A stretch of 64,000 nt of DNA from contig NZ_QMKJ01000003.1 in NCBI RefSeq assembly GCF_003290085.1, forward strand, positions 62,001-126,000. The letters are read 5' to 3'. This document shows, in pieces, positions 1 to 8,611 of this stretch. Numbering within the stretch: the stretch's first letter is position 1; every line of letters starts with the position of its first letter. This DNA comes from Aliidiomarina sp. B3213 (GTDB lineage: Bacteria > Pseudomonadota > Gammaproteobacteria > Enterobacterales > Alteromonadaceae). The position numbers were made by a program, and so were the translations under genes. The notes beneath the pieces were generated by a model. The model worked only from the letters and a program-made list of their open reading frames with translations. It did no database searches and was not told the DNA's origin.

Positions 1-510
1 TTTCTCATGACGTCTTAGCAATAGGAGTTCCACCTGTAAGCTGGCGTTATTTAAAGTTGAAACTGCATCTTCAATTTCGCTCGCCGCTGCCCGCATTTCC
101 CCATATAAACCCGACTCCGGATCAAGCCCTATCTGTTCGGAGGTGCTTACATAATTCCCAAACTGAGTTTCATACTCATCTAAATTGCGCTCAAAGGTAT
201 TCAGTAAGCGCGTTTCTATACCTTGCTGCTCAAGAATTCCAGTTAGGTTTCTTGCATACCCCCTCAGAGTTGACATATTCGCTTCAAAGCGAGCTAGGTA
301 ACTTGGGTCACCACGCAGCATAAAGTCTTTTTCGCGGCGTCGAAGCATGAGTACTTCAGTATTCATTTGTTCAACTAAAAGTCGAGCATCGGAGAGTTCT
401 GCAACCTGGTTCGCTTGATACATCTTCAAGCCGAGAATCATAACCAAGCCTGCGACGAGTATAATACCGCTGCCGATAAGACGTTGTTTGATGGAGTAAT
501 TACGTAACAT
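1..510 (-). CDS. Methyl-accepting chemotaxis protein, N-terminal part (cut by window edge)
   Basis: The frame opens at the ATG complementary to 508-510 and runs off the left edge, giving 170 residues. Residues about 11-30 form one hydrophobic helix after a short basic start (MLRNYSIKQR), followed by a long, almost purely helical region with motifs such as RRREKDFMLRGD and YLARFE. That is typical of the periplasmic helical-bundle sensor domain of bacterial chemoreceptors. The HAMP and signalling domains would lie outside the window. A flagellar sigma-28-like promoter directly upstream supports the receptor call. The ligand cannot be guessed. A sensor kinase with the same sensor fold remains an alternative until the C-terminus is seen. 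Confidence 0.75.
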   Translation of the reverse strand, partial: MLRNYSIKQRLIGSGIILVAGLVMILGLKMYQANQVAELSDARLLVEQMNTEVLMLRRREKDFMLRGDPSYLARFEANMSTLRGYARNLTGILEQQGIETRLLNTFERNLDEYETQFGNYVSTSEQIGLDPESGLYGEMRAAASEIEDAVSTLNNASLQVELLLLRRHEK

Positions 511-554
511 AGATAGGCACCTAACAGATGAATAGGATTACTTCATTATAGTTA

Positions 555-580
555 CTATCGGCACGTTTGCTGCATTTCTA
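555..580 (-). promoter_or_regulatory. Candidate sigma-28 (FliA) promoter for the chemoreceptor
   Basis: On the minus strand TAGA (580-577) is followed after 14 bases by GCCGATAG (562-555), one base from the enterobacterial FliA -10 consensus GCCGATAA. Spacing in E. coli is usually 15 from TAAA. The -35 overlaps the stop codon of the upstream response regulator. A TATAAT at 550-545 lies just downstream but has no matching -35, so the FliA reading is preferred. Confidence 0.45.
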
Positions 581-1276
581 AAGCGACCATTTCTTTTTAA
601 ATTCGGCGGCTTGCCGCTTTGAAATCGCTAACTTAGAACCATTTGTAAGCTCAAGGTCAAAACCGCCACTAATTGCCGGCTCTATATTCGCGATAAAGTT
701 AGTATTCACTAACCAGCTGCGACTGGCTTTAAAAAACACCTCGGGGTCGACACGCGACTCAATGCTACTGATAGGCCGGTATACTGAAGGCTTGTCTTTG
801 TCTAAATGAACTCGCGTGTAGTTTCCCATGGCTTCAAAGGCTTGTACTTCGCCCACACTCACAAAAAAGCATTTATCTCGGTCTTTGATAAAGATTCTCT
901 TTTCAGGCTCTAGCCGTCGTTCTTCCACGGCATCATCTACTTTTGCTAAGGCTTGCTGTAAACGTTCAGCTCGGGTGGGTTTAAGTAAATAGTCAAGGGC
1001 GTTCACTTCAAACGACTTTATGGCGTATTCGTTGAAGGCAGTCACAAAAATAACTTGAGGTACTTTGCTCGCCTTCTCGAGTACGTCAAAACCGTTCCCA
1101 TCGGGAAGGTCGATATCGAGCAGCACGACATCGATGTCTACTCGGTTAATTAGATCGACTGCTGACGCAACCGAGTCAGCCTCGCCGACAATGTCGAACT
1201 CATCTGGTAACGCATCAATTTGCGTTTTCAGTTCCAGTCTCGCTAACCGGCTGTCATCGACGATAGCTATACGCAT
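578..1276 (-). CDS. LytTR-family response regulator
   Basis: This 232-residue two-domain regulator has a receiver domain (about 1-115) with the acidic pair DD at 7-8, the phospho-acceptor Asp54 in VLLDIDLPDG, and the conserved Lys99 in LLKPT. The C-terminal half (about 130-230) matches the LytTR DNA-binding domain (KCFFVSVGEVQAFEAMGNYT, then RSWLVN and ISKRQ). Phosphorylation by the adjacent LytS-type kinase would control DNA binding. It is the last gene of an apparent serine hydrolase-kinase-regulator operon, 34 bases after the kinase stop, with CAGGAA as ribosome site. The targets are unknown; the operon itself is the obvious candidate. Confidence 0.93.
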   Translation of the reverse strand: MRIAIVDDSRLARLELKTQIDALPDEFDIVGEADSVASAVDLINRVDIDVVLLDIDLPDGNGFDVLEKASKVPQVIFVTAFNEYAIKSFEVNALDYLLKPTRAERLQQALAKVDDAVEERRLEPEKRIFIKDRDKCFFVSVGEVQAFEAMGNYTRVHLDKDKPSVYRPISSIESRVDPEVFFKASRSWLVNTNFIANIEPAISGGFDLELTNGSKLAISKRQAAEFKKKWSL

Positions 1277-1289
1277 TTCACAATTCCTG

Positions 1290-1321
1290 TGTTCCTATGG
1301 AGCAATGTTCCTATGGAGAAA
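1290..1321. repeat. Tandem 16-bp duplication at the kinase/regulator junction
   Basis: The units at 1290-1305 and 1306-1321 differ at one base. Each holds TGTTCCTATGGAG. On the minus strand the repeat spans the kinase stop codon (1313-1311) and duplicates a CATAGGAAC segment that resembles a ribosome-binding site upstream of the response regulator. The pattern suggests a recent small tandem duplication. Confidence 0.85.
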
Positions 1322-2405
1322 TGTTATCTTCGGAAAAAAGAAGAGGAATAACAATATATGTTTCAGCCATTGCATATCCTTCCGACACGGGTTTAAAGCT
1401 CAGCCGCACTTCAGTCTGTTTGTAGAGCAGATTTAAGCGCTCACGTATATTCCTGAGTCCAATACGAGTCGTTTTATCTTTTTCTGAAGCTCCTGCAGGG
1501 GACAAAGATGAACTGGCTGGGCATGGATTCGTAACAAAAATTTCTAGCCATTGACCCTCTAGCTCACGCATAGCAATCGAAATTGTCCCACCTTCTGAAC
1601 GTTTGGATATTCCATGCTTAATGGCATTCTCAACGCACAATTGTAATAGCATTCTCGGCACACGCGCCGCTAATAGAGATTCTGAAATCTCAGTTTCAAA
1701 TTGCAATCGGTCTTCAAACTGAATACGGCACAAATCAACATACTCAGAAACAATCTCCAATTCTTCGGTGACTGTCACCTCGCGGCTTTCATGCTGTTTT
1801 AGGCTATACCTCAGCATGTCGGCTAACTGCGCAAGTGCCAGTCTTGCTTTTTCTGGGTCTTCTAAAATGAGTGCGCGAATATTGTTCATCATATTGAAGA
1901 GAAAATGTGGGTTTAATTGCTGAACTAAAGCTTCTAATTGGCTGCTCGCCAAAGCTTCCCCTGTGTCTCTCACCGCTCTAGCTTTAATGGTAATAAGATA
2001 AAACGCACTCCATAACACAAGCGCAATAAACATATTTATCGCATTGCCCCAAAATATATGTTGGAACACGAAGTGAATTTGCCCAGGTACTAAAGCATCG
2101 ACTATTCCCATCAACGAGAAAATATAAACTACAGAAAAAAGAACCAACGCTGCAAGGCTAGAACCAACGATAGCATTAACAAGAAAGTATAAACCCTGCA
2201 CCCAGAATGGAGCACTGTTCACCCATTGCTTATAGCCAAACCGCATTCCGTGAGAATAAAGTCCTGCAGTTGCCAGCAAAACAAAAGCAAAAAAGAATTC
2301 AAGAGCGTTAAAAGCCGGGGTCAGGTACAGAGAGCCCACAATAAGTGAGTACATCGCGAACCAGCCGCCGGCTTGGTAGAACCGATAGTATTTTGAATCT
2401 ATCAC
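1311..2405 (-). CDS. LytS-type sensor histidine kinase
   Basis: This 364-residue membrane kinase has four hydrophobic segments in the first 140 residues (about 15-30, 35-52, 70-98, 117-140). The cytoplasmic part is of the His_kinase family, with phospho-acceptor His167 in QQLNPHFLFN, the N-box at Asn260 (LQLCVENAIKHG), and a C-terminal glycine box IGLRNIRERL. It has no periplasmic sensor domain, so the membrane bundle itself or a partner would sense the signal. It overlaps the upstream serine hydrolase by four bases (ATGA), indicating translational coupling, and precedes its LytTR regulator. The signal is unknown; a product of the hydrolase is an attractive inference. Confidence 0.92.
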   Translation of the reverse strand: MIDSKYYRFYQAGGWFAMYSLIVGSLYLTPAFNALEFFFAFVLLATAGLYSHGMRFGYKQWVNSAPFWVQGLYFLVNAIVGSSLAALVLFSVVYIFSLMGIVDALVPGQIHFVFQHIFWGNAINMFIALVLWSAFYLITIKARAVRDTGEALASSQLEALVQQLNPHFLFNMMNNIRALILEDPEKARLALAQLADMLRYSLKQHESREVTVTEELEIVSEYVDLCRIQFEDRLQFETEISESLLAARVPRMLLQLCVENAIKHGISKRSEGGTISIAMRELEGQWLEIFVTNPCPASSSLSPAGASEKDKTTRIGLRNIRERLNLLYKQTEVRLSFKPVSEGYAMAETYIVIPLLFSEDNISP

Positions 2406-3997
2406 TGCTTCAAAAGCTCCATAGCTTCTTCATTTATAGAAATAGACTGGTTATTCAAAATGACCACAGCACGCGAACCGTCTAAATAGAAGCCAACAAA
2501 ACTACTAAAGCCTGCTGTTTGTCCGTTATGCCAAGCATACTGCTTGCCGTTTTCATCTGTTGTGATCATCCAGCCCAAAGCTTGCCCTAAACTATCGCTC
2601 AACTGCACTCGAGGTGTAAGCATATTGCGAATAATCGGGTTGTTATCGTTATACCCTTGGCTGACGAATTCTACGTAACGCACCATGTCTGGTAACGAAG
2701 ACACCACAGCCCCCGCCCCAGCTAGCGCATCAAAGTTCCAGTTGGGAACAGGATCTCCTGCAAGCGAGTACCCTGTAACCAAGTATTCAGAAGCGTTAAT
2801 GCTAGGCAAAGCCACATAGCTTGAAGTCATGCCCGCCTCTGCAAACAGCATATCTTGTATAAGCACAGAGAAAGTCTTCTGGTAAACCTGCGCTACCGCC
2901 TCAGCTAGCGCACCCACCGCAAAATTAGAGTACTCGTATTCCGGCGCACTTGGCTCTAACGCATTCAAAGCATTTTCAAGTTCAGTAGCACCAAAATGGG
3001 CATATGGGTCGTTCGGATCTGCTGTGGGTAGCAAGCTTTCCGGCAGTCTTGGAATACCGCTATGATGCGTAGAAAGCGACACCAATGTTGGCTCGACACC
3101 TGCATTTGGCCAAAATCGAGTAAGCTTGGTTTGCTCATCAACCTGCTCATCTTCCAAGGCGTGCGCCAATAAATAAGCCACCATAGTTTTCGTGACCGAA
3201 CCTATCTCAAACAGAGATTCAGCACTGTGCTCACCGTAGTAAGATGTTTCGGTGCCGTCGGGAGTGATTACCGCAACCGCGCCACCGTATGTCCCTACCT
3301 CTAATTGATTTGTACTTGCGGCTAGAGGCTCACCGCGTTGAAACTTTTTTAAATTAAGAACTCTCGCTTGCCCCTGCAAGAATCGGCCTTCATATAACTC
3401 TCCATTAAACTCACCTTCATAACTCGCTTGAATCATCGGGGAATTGAAAGACAACGTCGAATCTGAAACTTCCAAATCTGAAATTGGAATGCCATAACTC
3501 TGTTGTTCTGGGCTGTCTAAAGTTGCTAAATAACCGTCTGCAAGTACCGCAATGTTGAGCACGAGGGGTAAAGTAGATCGACCGTTCAGCACCAAATCAC
3601 CTGCGTATCGCCCCTCAAAAGATTCCATACGACTGATATCTTCAGCATCCAGCTTATTTAACGGAAATTCATAAGTGCGCCCTTGAATAAACTCACCTTG
3701 TAGAACGCCGTTCTCTAAGTTTCCTTCAAATTGAATACTCAATTCAGTATCCGAGAATATCACCTGGTTTTCAGAAACTTCATAATTCGTTGGTGTGCGT
3801 CCAAACATACCCTGGTTCGGGCTCTGCAAAGACACTTTATCACCGTCTACTTGAATCCCTATGGCCATGTATACGCCTTGCTGTATTTCCATCTTGCCAC
3901 GCCAAATTCCGTCAAGATCATTGGCACTTACAGTAAGTGGTGATAAAACTACCGCAGCCACTGCAATAGTTTTTAAAAGTTTTTGCACCTTAGTCAT
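2402..3997 (-). CDS. Secreted serine hydrolase of the beta-lactamase/class C-like family
   Basis: This 531-residue protein has a signal peptide (basic MTKVQKLLK, hydrophobic core, VSA before residue 26). Residues about 27-220 hold two similar beta-rich repeats of roughly 95 residues, each ending in a G-F/R-F-I/L-Q-G motif. The catalytic domain (about 235-531) shows the Ser-x-x-Lys tetrad SVTK (Ser267, Lys270), Tyr-Ser-Asn (356-358) and His-Asn-Gly (490-492), the class C/esterase triad. Family members hydrolyse peptides, esters or cell-wall fragments; true beta-lactamase activity is not implied. It is first in an operon with a LytS/LytTR pair, which suggests a role in signal processing or wall sensing. 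Confidence 0.9.
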   Translation of the reverse strand: MTKVQKLLKTIAVAAVVLSPLTVSANDLDGIWRGKMEIQQGVYMAIGIQVDGDKVSLQSPNQGMFGRTPTNYEVSENQVIFSDTELSIQFEGNLENGVLQGEFIQGRTYEFPLNKLDAEDISRMESFEGRYAGDLVLNGRSTLPLVLNIAVLADGYLATLDSPEQQSYGIPISDLEVSDSTLSFNSPMIQASYEGEFNGELYEGRFLQGQARVLNLKKFQRGEPLAASTNQLEVGTYGGAVAVITPDGTETSYYGEHSAESLFEIGSVTKTMVAYLLAHALEDEQVDEQTKLTRFWPNAGVEPTLVSLSTHHSGIPRLPESLLPTADPNDPYAHFGATELENALNALEPSAPEYEYSNFAVGALAEAVAQVYQKTFSVLIQDMLFAEAGMTSSYVALPSINASEYLVTGYSLAGDPVPNWNFDALAGAGAVVSSLPDMVRYVEFVSQGYNDNNPIIRNMLTPRVQLSDSLGQALGWMITTDENGKQYAWHNGQTAGFSSFVGFYLDGSRAVVILNNQSISINEEAMELLKQ

Positions 3998-4100
3998 AAT
4001 ATTGCTCCTTTATTTGAGTTGAGCCTAGCATAGTCCTTATTTTCAAGGCATTGGAAAATTTATGACGAACGGTAAACCTACATGACCAACGGGAATATTC

Positions 4101-4775
4101 ATGAAATTTAGCGACTTTTACCAGCGCGCACTCGAACGGAAAGGAAGCGAAGAGGCTATTTCTCAACGCTTACCGAAGCTAGCGACTCCTGACCAAATTT
4201 CAGCAATATCAGACGACCGTATACTGTCGGACATGACACGCTGCATTTTCAGAGCTGGGTTTGTTTGGAGAATCATCGATCAAAAATGGCCTGGCTTTGA
4301 AGAAGCGTTCAAAGGATTTATTCCACGTTATTGGCAACAAGTGCCTCCTGAGATCATTGAAGAACTGGGTCGAGACACAAGAATTGTGCGCAACCTACAA
4401 AAAATTGCCACAGTGCCGCAGAACGCTTTTATGATTATGGAAGTCGTAGAAAGTCATGGCAGCTTTGGTGCCTTTCTTGCAAATTGGCCTTCGCACGACC
4501 AAGCAGGTTTACTCAAGTGGCTTAAAAAGAACGGGTCCCGGCTTGGTGGAGCGACTTCTCAGTTCTTTTTGCGCATGCAAGGTTGGGACGGATTTATTAC
4601 TTCACCAGACGTTATAACTGCCCTAGAGAACCATAGACTGATTGACGCTAACCCAGCTTCGCAAACAGGGTTAAAGCAAATACAAGCCGTATTTAACCAG
4701 TGGCACGAAGAGTCAGGCCTTCCTTATGCGCACCTCTCAAGAATACTTTCCATGACTCTTGATGCGCGTGCATAA
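4101..4775 (+). CDS. DNA-3-methyladenine glycosylase I-like protein
   Basis: The 224-residue protein resembles Tag-type base-excision glycosylases. The segment FRAGFVWRIIDQKWPGFEEAF matches the family's conserved F-x-A-G-x-x-W helix region, and RIVRNLQKI matches the R-N-x-x-K-I segment in the helix-hairpin-helix fold. It lacks the N-terminal Cys and His/Cys zinc ligands of E. coli Tag, so it is a divergent subfamily. The likely role is removal of alkylated adenine from DNA in the cytoplasm. It stands alone, divergent from the serine hydrolase operon, and ends before a clear terminator. Confidence in the fold is good; the exact substrate is less sure. Confidence 0.75.
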   Translation: MKFSDFYQRALERKGSEEAISQRLPKLATPDQISAISDDRILSDMTRCIFRAGFVWRIIDQKWPGFEEAFKGFIPRYWQQVPPEIIEELGRDTRIVRNLQKIATVPQNAFMIMEVVESHGSFGAFLANWPSHDQAGLLKWLKKNGSRLGGATSQFFLRMQGWDGFITSPDVITALENHRLIDANPASQTGLKQIQAVFNQWHEESGLPYAHLSRILSMTLDARA

Positions 4776-4790
4776 CTTGCAAATAGATAA

Positions 4791-4817
4791 ATGGACCGCT
4801 CGGCGGTCCATTTTTTC
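4791..4817 (+). terminator. Rho-independent terminator after the glycosylase gene
   Basis: A perfect 9-bp stem ATGGACCGC/GCGGTCCAT with a three-base loop is followed by six T. It lies between two convergent genes; the reverse direction has only a broken A-tract, so it serves mainly the plus strand. Confidence 0.9.
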
Positions 4818-4821
4818 CTCT

Positions 4822-5454
4822 TTATTTTTCTATCTGTGTGAATCTCAAATAGGGACGTAACTCTTTCCAACCTTGCGGAAACTTAGTTTTTGCATCTTCA
4901 TTGCTTACCGTTGGGCGAATAATAACGTCATCACCGGGTCGCCAGTCTGCCGGACAAGCAACCTCTTGAGCGTCTGTGGTTTGCAATGCATCAATCACCC
5001 GCAGAATTTCGTCAAAATTACGACCTACCGTCATTGGGTAAGTCATCGTAAGACGTATTTTATGAGAAGGGTCGACAATAAATACCGAACGAATAGTCGC
5101 ATTTTGATCTTCATTCGGGTGAATCATGTCGTAAAGTTCAGCAACCTTACGCTCTTTGTCAGCAACAATAGGAAATTCGAGAATAGTTTCCTGTGTGTCG
5201 TTGATGTCGTTAATCCAACCTTTATGTTGTTCAACCGTATCGGTAGACAATCCCAAAGGCTTCACATTACGTTTTGCAAACTCTGGCGCTAACTTAGCAG
5301 TACGCCCCATTTCTGTTGTACATACCGGCGTGTAGTCTGCTGGATGACTAAAAAAGAAAACCCAAGAGCCTTTAGCCCAGTCGTGAAAATTAACCTTGCC
5401 TTGTGTTGTTTCTATCTCAAAATTTGGAGCTGTATCGCCAATTCTTAATGCCAT
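4822..5454 (-). CDS. 1-Cys peroxiredoxin (Prx6-type, AhpC/TSA family)
   Basis: The 210-residue thioredoxin-fold peroxidase has the peroxidatic Cys45 in HPADYTPVCTTE. A second Cys lies in VACPADWRPGD, a position common in bacterial Prx6 proteins rather than the classic resolving Cys of 2-Cys enzymes. It reduces hydrogen peroxide, alkyl hydroperoxides or peroxynitrite in the cytoplasm, using a thiol donor such as glutathione or thioredoxin. The length fits the Prx6 group. It is monocistronic, separated from the upstream symporter by a terminator. No OxyR site was recognised. Confidence 0.93.
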   Translation of the reverse strand: MALRIGDTAPNFEIETTQGKVNFHDWAKGSWVFFFSHPADYTPVCTTEMGRTAKLAPEFAKRNVKPLGLSTDTVEQHKGWINDINDTQETILEFPIVADKERKVAELYDMIHPNEDQNATIRSVFIVDPSHKIRLTMTYPMTVGRNFDEILRVIDALQTTDAQEVACPADWRPGDDVIIRPTVSNEDAKTKFPQGWKELRPYLRFTQIEK

Positions 5455-5557
5455 AACGTAGATCTCTCATTGATGTATGTAGAGGTACCTTAAACATAGG
5501 TACGATTAGCCACAATTCCAAATAACCGTTCGCAATAACCAACAACAGAGAGTTATA

Positions 5558-5582
5558 AAAAAGGCACCTTGCGGTGCCTTTT
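5558..5582 (-). terminator. Rho-independent terminator of the sodium symporter gene
   Basis: Stem AAAGGCACC/GGTGCCTTT with a four-base loop. On the minus strand it is followed by a run of six T (complement of A at 5558-5563). It lies just after the symporter stop at 5597. Confidence 0.9.
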
Positions 5583-5596
5583 GGAATTGTTCTTTG

Positions 5597-6943
5597 TTAG
5601 CCGAAAATAAGGAAATAAGTTACGGCTGCAATCAACGCTGGCGACAATACGCCGGCGATAAACCTAAACAAGTGAACACACCATGGTGGACATTCGTCAT
5701 CTAGGATATTGCGAATTCTAGGCCAAGCTTTCCAACCCACAAATACAGCTGCAAGCATGCCGCCGAGAGGCATAAGTATATTCGAAGCTATGAAGTCCAT
5801 TAAATCGAAAGGCGATTTGCCAAACAACATCATGTGCTCCACATATTGTCCGTTCGACAATGCAGCAGGAATTCCTAACACTAAGAAATTTGCGGTAGCT
5901 ACTGCAAAGGTTGCCACTTTACGACGAATACCAAATTCATCGATAAGGAACGCAACTGCCGGCTCCAAAATAGAAATAGAAGACGTAATGGCTGCAAATA
6001 GCAATAAGAAGAAGAACAGTACCGCGAAAATCTGACCTCCTGCCATCTGTGCGAAAAGAGCTGGCATTGTAATAAACGTCAGACCGGGGCCTGCAGCTGG
6101 GTCTACACCAAAAGCGAATACCGCTGGCAAAATCATGGTGCCAGCAAGAACCGCAGCGATAATGGCAAGCAAGCCAATCCATAGTCCTGAATTTACGATT
6201 CGCGTTTCTTTAGGTAAGTACGAACCGTACGCCAGCATTAAGCCTGCACCTACAGACAACGAGAAAACGGCTAAACCTAAGGCATCGAGTACCATTCTCA
6301 CCGAAAGCTTCGACCAGTCTGGAGTCACCAAGTAAACTAGGCCGTCCATTGCTCCAGGCAGCGTTAAGGTGCGAATAGCTAAGAACAGCATGAGAATAAA
6401 CAATGCTGGCATTAGCACCTTACAGATACGTTCAATACCCGACTGAACACCTGCAATTACGATTGCCGCAGTGAAAAATAGGAAAATAAAGGTATAGCTA
6501 ATACTGCTAAACGGCGTTCCAATGAAGTCGCCAAAAGCTTTTTCTAGTTCTGCGCCGTCGGTAATTAAAATATCACCTTGGAAGGCTTCCACAATATAGG
6601 CAATGGTCCAGCCACCTACAACGGAATAAAAGCCAAGAATGAGGAATACACAGGCTACGCCTATCCACCCGGCCATACGCCAGTGCTTTCCGCCCAACTC
6701 TTTATATGCAGAAGTAGCAGACTTTTTCGTGGTACGCCCGATCATCATTTCCGAAAGCATCATTACGATACCCACGGTAAATACACAGGCAAGATAAACT
6801 AGTAGGAATACACCGCCACCGTTTTGGCCGGCTATATATGGAAACTTCCAAATAGCTCCTAAACCGACGGCTGAACCCGACGCGGCTAGAATAAACCCTA
6901 TTTTAGAACCCCAAGTTCCTCTGTTATCGCTTGTTGTTGTCAT
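5597..6943 (-). CDS. Neurotransmitter:sodium symporter (SNF/SLC6 family)
   Basis: A 448-residue polytopic inner-membrane protein with about 11-12 helices. The N-terminus carries the family hallmark: W-G-S-K-I-G-F-I-L-A-A-S-G-S-A-V-G-L-G followed by WKFPY and QNGGG, which form the sodium and substrate site in LeuT-like proteins. Bacterial members import amino acids such as tyrosine, tryptophan or alanine with sodium, which suits a marine, peptide-degrading lifestyle. The substrate cannot be assigned. It has its own terminator and no operon partner. Confidence 0.93.
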   Translation of the reverse strand: MTTTSDNRGTWGSKIGFILAASGSAVGLGAIWKFPYIAGQNGGGVFLLVYLACVFTVGIVMMLSEMMIGRTTKKSATSAYKELGGKHWRMAGWIGVACVFLILGFYSVVGGWTIAYIVEAFQGDILITDGAELEKAFGDFIGTPFSSISYTFIFLFFTAAIVIAGVQSGIERICKVLMPALFILMLFLAIRTLTLPGAMDGLVYLVTPDWSKLSVRMVLDALGLAVFSLSVGAGLMLAYGSYLPKETRIVNSGLWIGLLAIIAAVLAGTMILPAVFAFGVDPAAGPGLTFITMPALFAQMAGGQIFAVLFFFLLLFAAITSSISILEPAVAFLIDEFGIRRKVATFAVATANFLVLGIPAALSNGQYVEHMMLFGKSPFDLMDFIASNILMPLGGMLAAVFVGWKAWPRIRNILDDECPPWCVHLFRFIAGVLSPALIAAVTYFLIFG

Positions 6944-7099
6944 AAAACTGCGCTCTTTTATTATGTGCGATTATATTTTTTGTAATGACTGCTCATTTAA
7001 GAACACAGCAGACTATTACGAATCGACAGGAATTAAAAGGGCTCAAGCGATATCAGCGTGAATATTGTCGACAGGTTGCAGGCAGGTCGGAGCAGTTCT

Positions 7100-7126
7100 G
7101 AGGGCGATGAGACGCTCATCACCCTC
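7100..7126 (-). other. Hairpin downstream of gor, possibly a weak terminator
   Basis: GAGGGCGATGAG pairs with CTCATCACCCTC around a three-base loop with one mismatch. It lies 12 bases after the gor stop but has no T-run on either strand, so a termination or transcript-end protecting role is only possible. Confidence 0.4.
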
Positions 7127-7138
7127 CTGTTTCCGAAA

Positions 7139-8503
7139 TTATCTTAAGGTAACAAACTCTTCAGCAGAGGTTGGATGGATAGCAACAGTGGCATCAAAGT
7201 CCGCTTTTGTTGCACCCATTTTCATAGCTACAGCAAAGCCTTGGAGTATTTCATCCATGCCTTCTCCAATGCCATGAATACCAATAACCTTCTCTTCTTC
7301 GCCTAGGCAAATAAGCTTAAAGGTACTTAATGCTCTGTGCGGTGTTATTGCGTTATACATGGCCGCGAAATTAGAGGTATAAACTTTCACGTTTTCCTTA
7401 CCATGCATGTCTACAGCTTCTTCCTCAGTGAGTCCCATAGTTCCAATCGTAGGATGGCTGAAAACCACGGTAGGAATCAGGCTGTAATCCATTTTTGCGT
7501 TTGACATTTGCGGATTAAACAGACGCTCGGCAAGTAACCGGCCCGCTTTAATCGCCACAGGAGTAAGTTGCGCTTCCCCAGTAATGTCACCGACGGCATA
7601 AATGCCCTTTACATTAGTGTTCTGATACTCATCAGTGCGAATATAACCTTGCTCGTCGGCTTCAACACCGACAGCAGACAAGTTAATTTTATCCGTAACT
7701 GGCTCGCGACCAATTGCCCAAATCAAACAGTCGACGTGGTCGATAACTTGGCCTGACACAGTCATAACAGAAAGGCTTCCATCGTCATGTTTTTCTACTC
7801 GAGCAACCTCAGAGTGCTTGTGAAGGTGCGGATGACCATCTTGTTCCATACGCTGCATTAAGCGAGAAATAATGTCGTGGTCAAAGTTACGCAATGGACG
7901 GTCATGACGCACAAGTAGGTGCGTATCGGTTCCTAAAGCCCCCAAAACCTGCGCTATTTCTACAGCTATATACCCTGCGCCCACAACTACCGCTTTCTTC
8001 GGTTGCTGCTTTAGCGCAAAGAAACCGTCTGAGTCGATACCGTGCTCTGCTCCTGGTACATCAGGAATAGTGGCTCTGCCACCCACTGCTATAGTGATAT
8101 GGTCTGCAGTAATACGTTCACCGTTCACTTCAACTTCATTGGGTCCAACAAAGCGAGCGAAACCTTCGATAAATTCCACGCCATTGCCTTCGAAGCCACG
8201 ATGGTAGGCGCCATGAATGCGCTCTATATAAGCTTCTCGGTTAGCCACAAGTGTCGCCCAGTCGAAACCTTGCTGGTCGAGTTCAAAACCATATGCTTCC
8301 GAGTATTTAACTGCTTCTGCAATATGGGCGCCGTACCACATCACCTTCTTAGGTACACATCCAACGTTCACACACGTTCCACCGACCGACTTCGCTTCGA
8401 TAACAGCAGCCTTCGCACCGCGTATCGCAGCTCGGTTTGCCGACGCTATACCGCCGCTACCTGCGCCTATACTTAAATAGTCAAAATGTTTTGTTGCACT
8501 CAT
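7139..8503 (-). CDS. gor: Glutathione-disulfide reductase
   Basis: The 454-residue flavoprotein disulfide reductase regenerates glutathione from its disulfide with NADPH. The FAD-binding GAGSGG is near residue 13, and the redox-active pair is Cys44/Cys49 in [13 protein letters not shown]. The NAD(P) fold [10 protein letters not shown] is followed by arginines in [10 protein letters not shown], fitting NADPH. The second FAD motif is YAVGDITG, and the C-terminal catalytic HPTSAEEF is present. Length is normal for Gor. It is monocistronic, divergent from an envelope protein, and cooperates with the nearby 1-Cys peroxiredoxin in peroxide defence. Confidence 0.96.
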   Translation of the reverse strand: MSATKHFDYLSIGAGSGGIASANRAAIRGAKAAVIEAKSVGGTCVNVGCVPKKVMWYGAHIAEAVKYSEAYGFELDQQGFDWATLVANREAYIERIHGAYHRGFEGNGVEFIEGFARFVGPNEVEVNGERITADHITIAVGGRATIPDVPGAEHGIDSDGFFALKQQPKKAVVVGAGYIAVEIAQVLGALGTDTHLLVRHDRPLRNFDHDIISRLMQRMEQDGHPHLHKHSEVARVEKHDDGSLSVMTVSGQVIDHVDCLIWAIGREPVTDKINLSAVGVEADEQGYIRTDEYQNTNVKGIYAVGDITGEAQLTPVAIKAGRLLAERLFNPQMSNAKMDYSLIPTVVFSHPTIGTMGLTEEEAVDMHGKENVKVYTSNFAAMYNAITPHRALSTFKLICLGEEEKVIGIHGIGEGMDEILQGFAVAMKMGATKADFDATVAIHPTSAEEFVTLR

Positions 8504-8611
8504 ATTGTTCTCTACAGCAAAAATAAAAACCTATGATCGCATTGTGTGAAAGGCGCTGCAAATCGACTTTTTCTCTAGCAATAAACGATTCTTTGCGGCA
8601 AGCTTTAAATA

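Noticed and set aside
2402-3997. Antibiotic-resistance beta-lactamase
   Set aside because: The motif set is class C/esterase-like, but the duplicated N-terminal region and operon context do not fit a resistance enzyme.
4873-5292. Open frame antisense to the peroxiredoxin gene
   Set aside because: It lies opposite a well-conserved gene, has no ribosome site, and its translation looks random.
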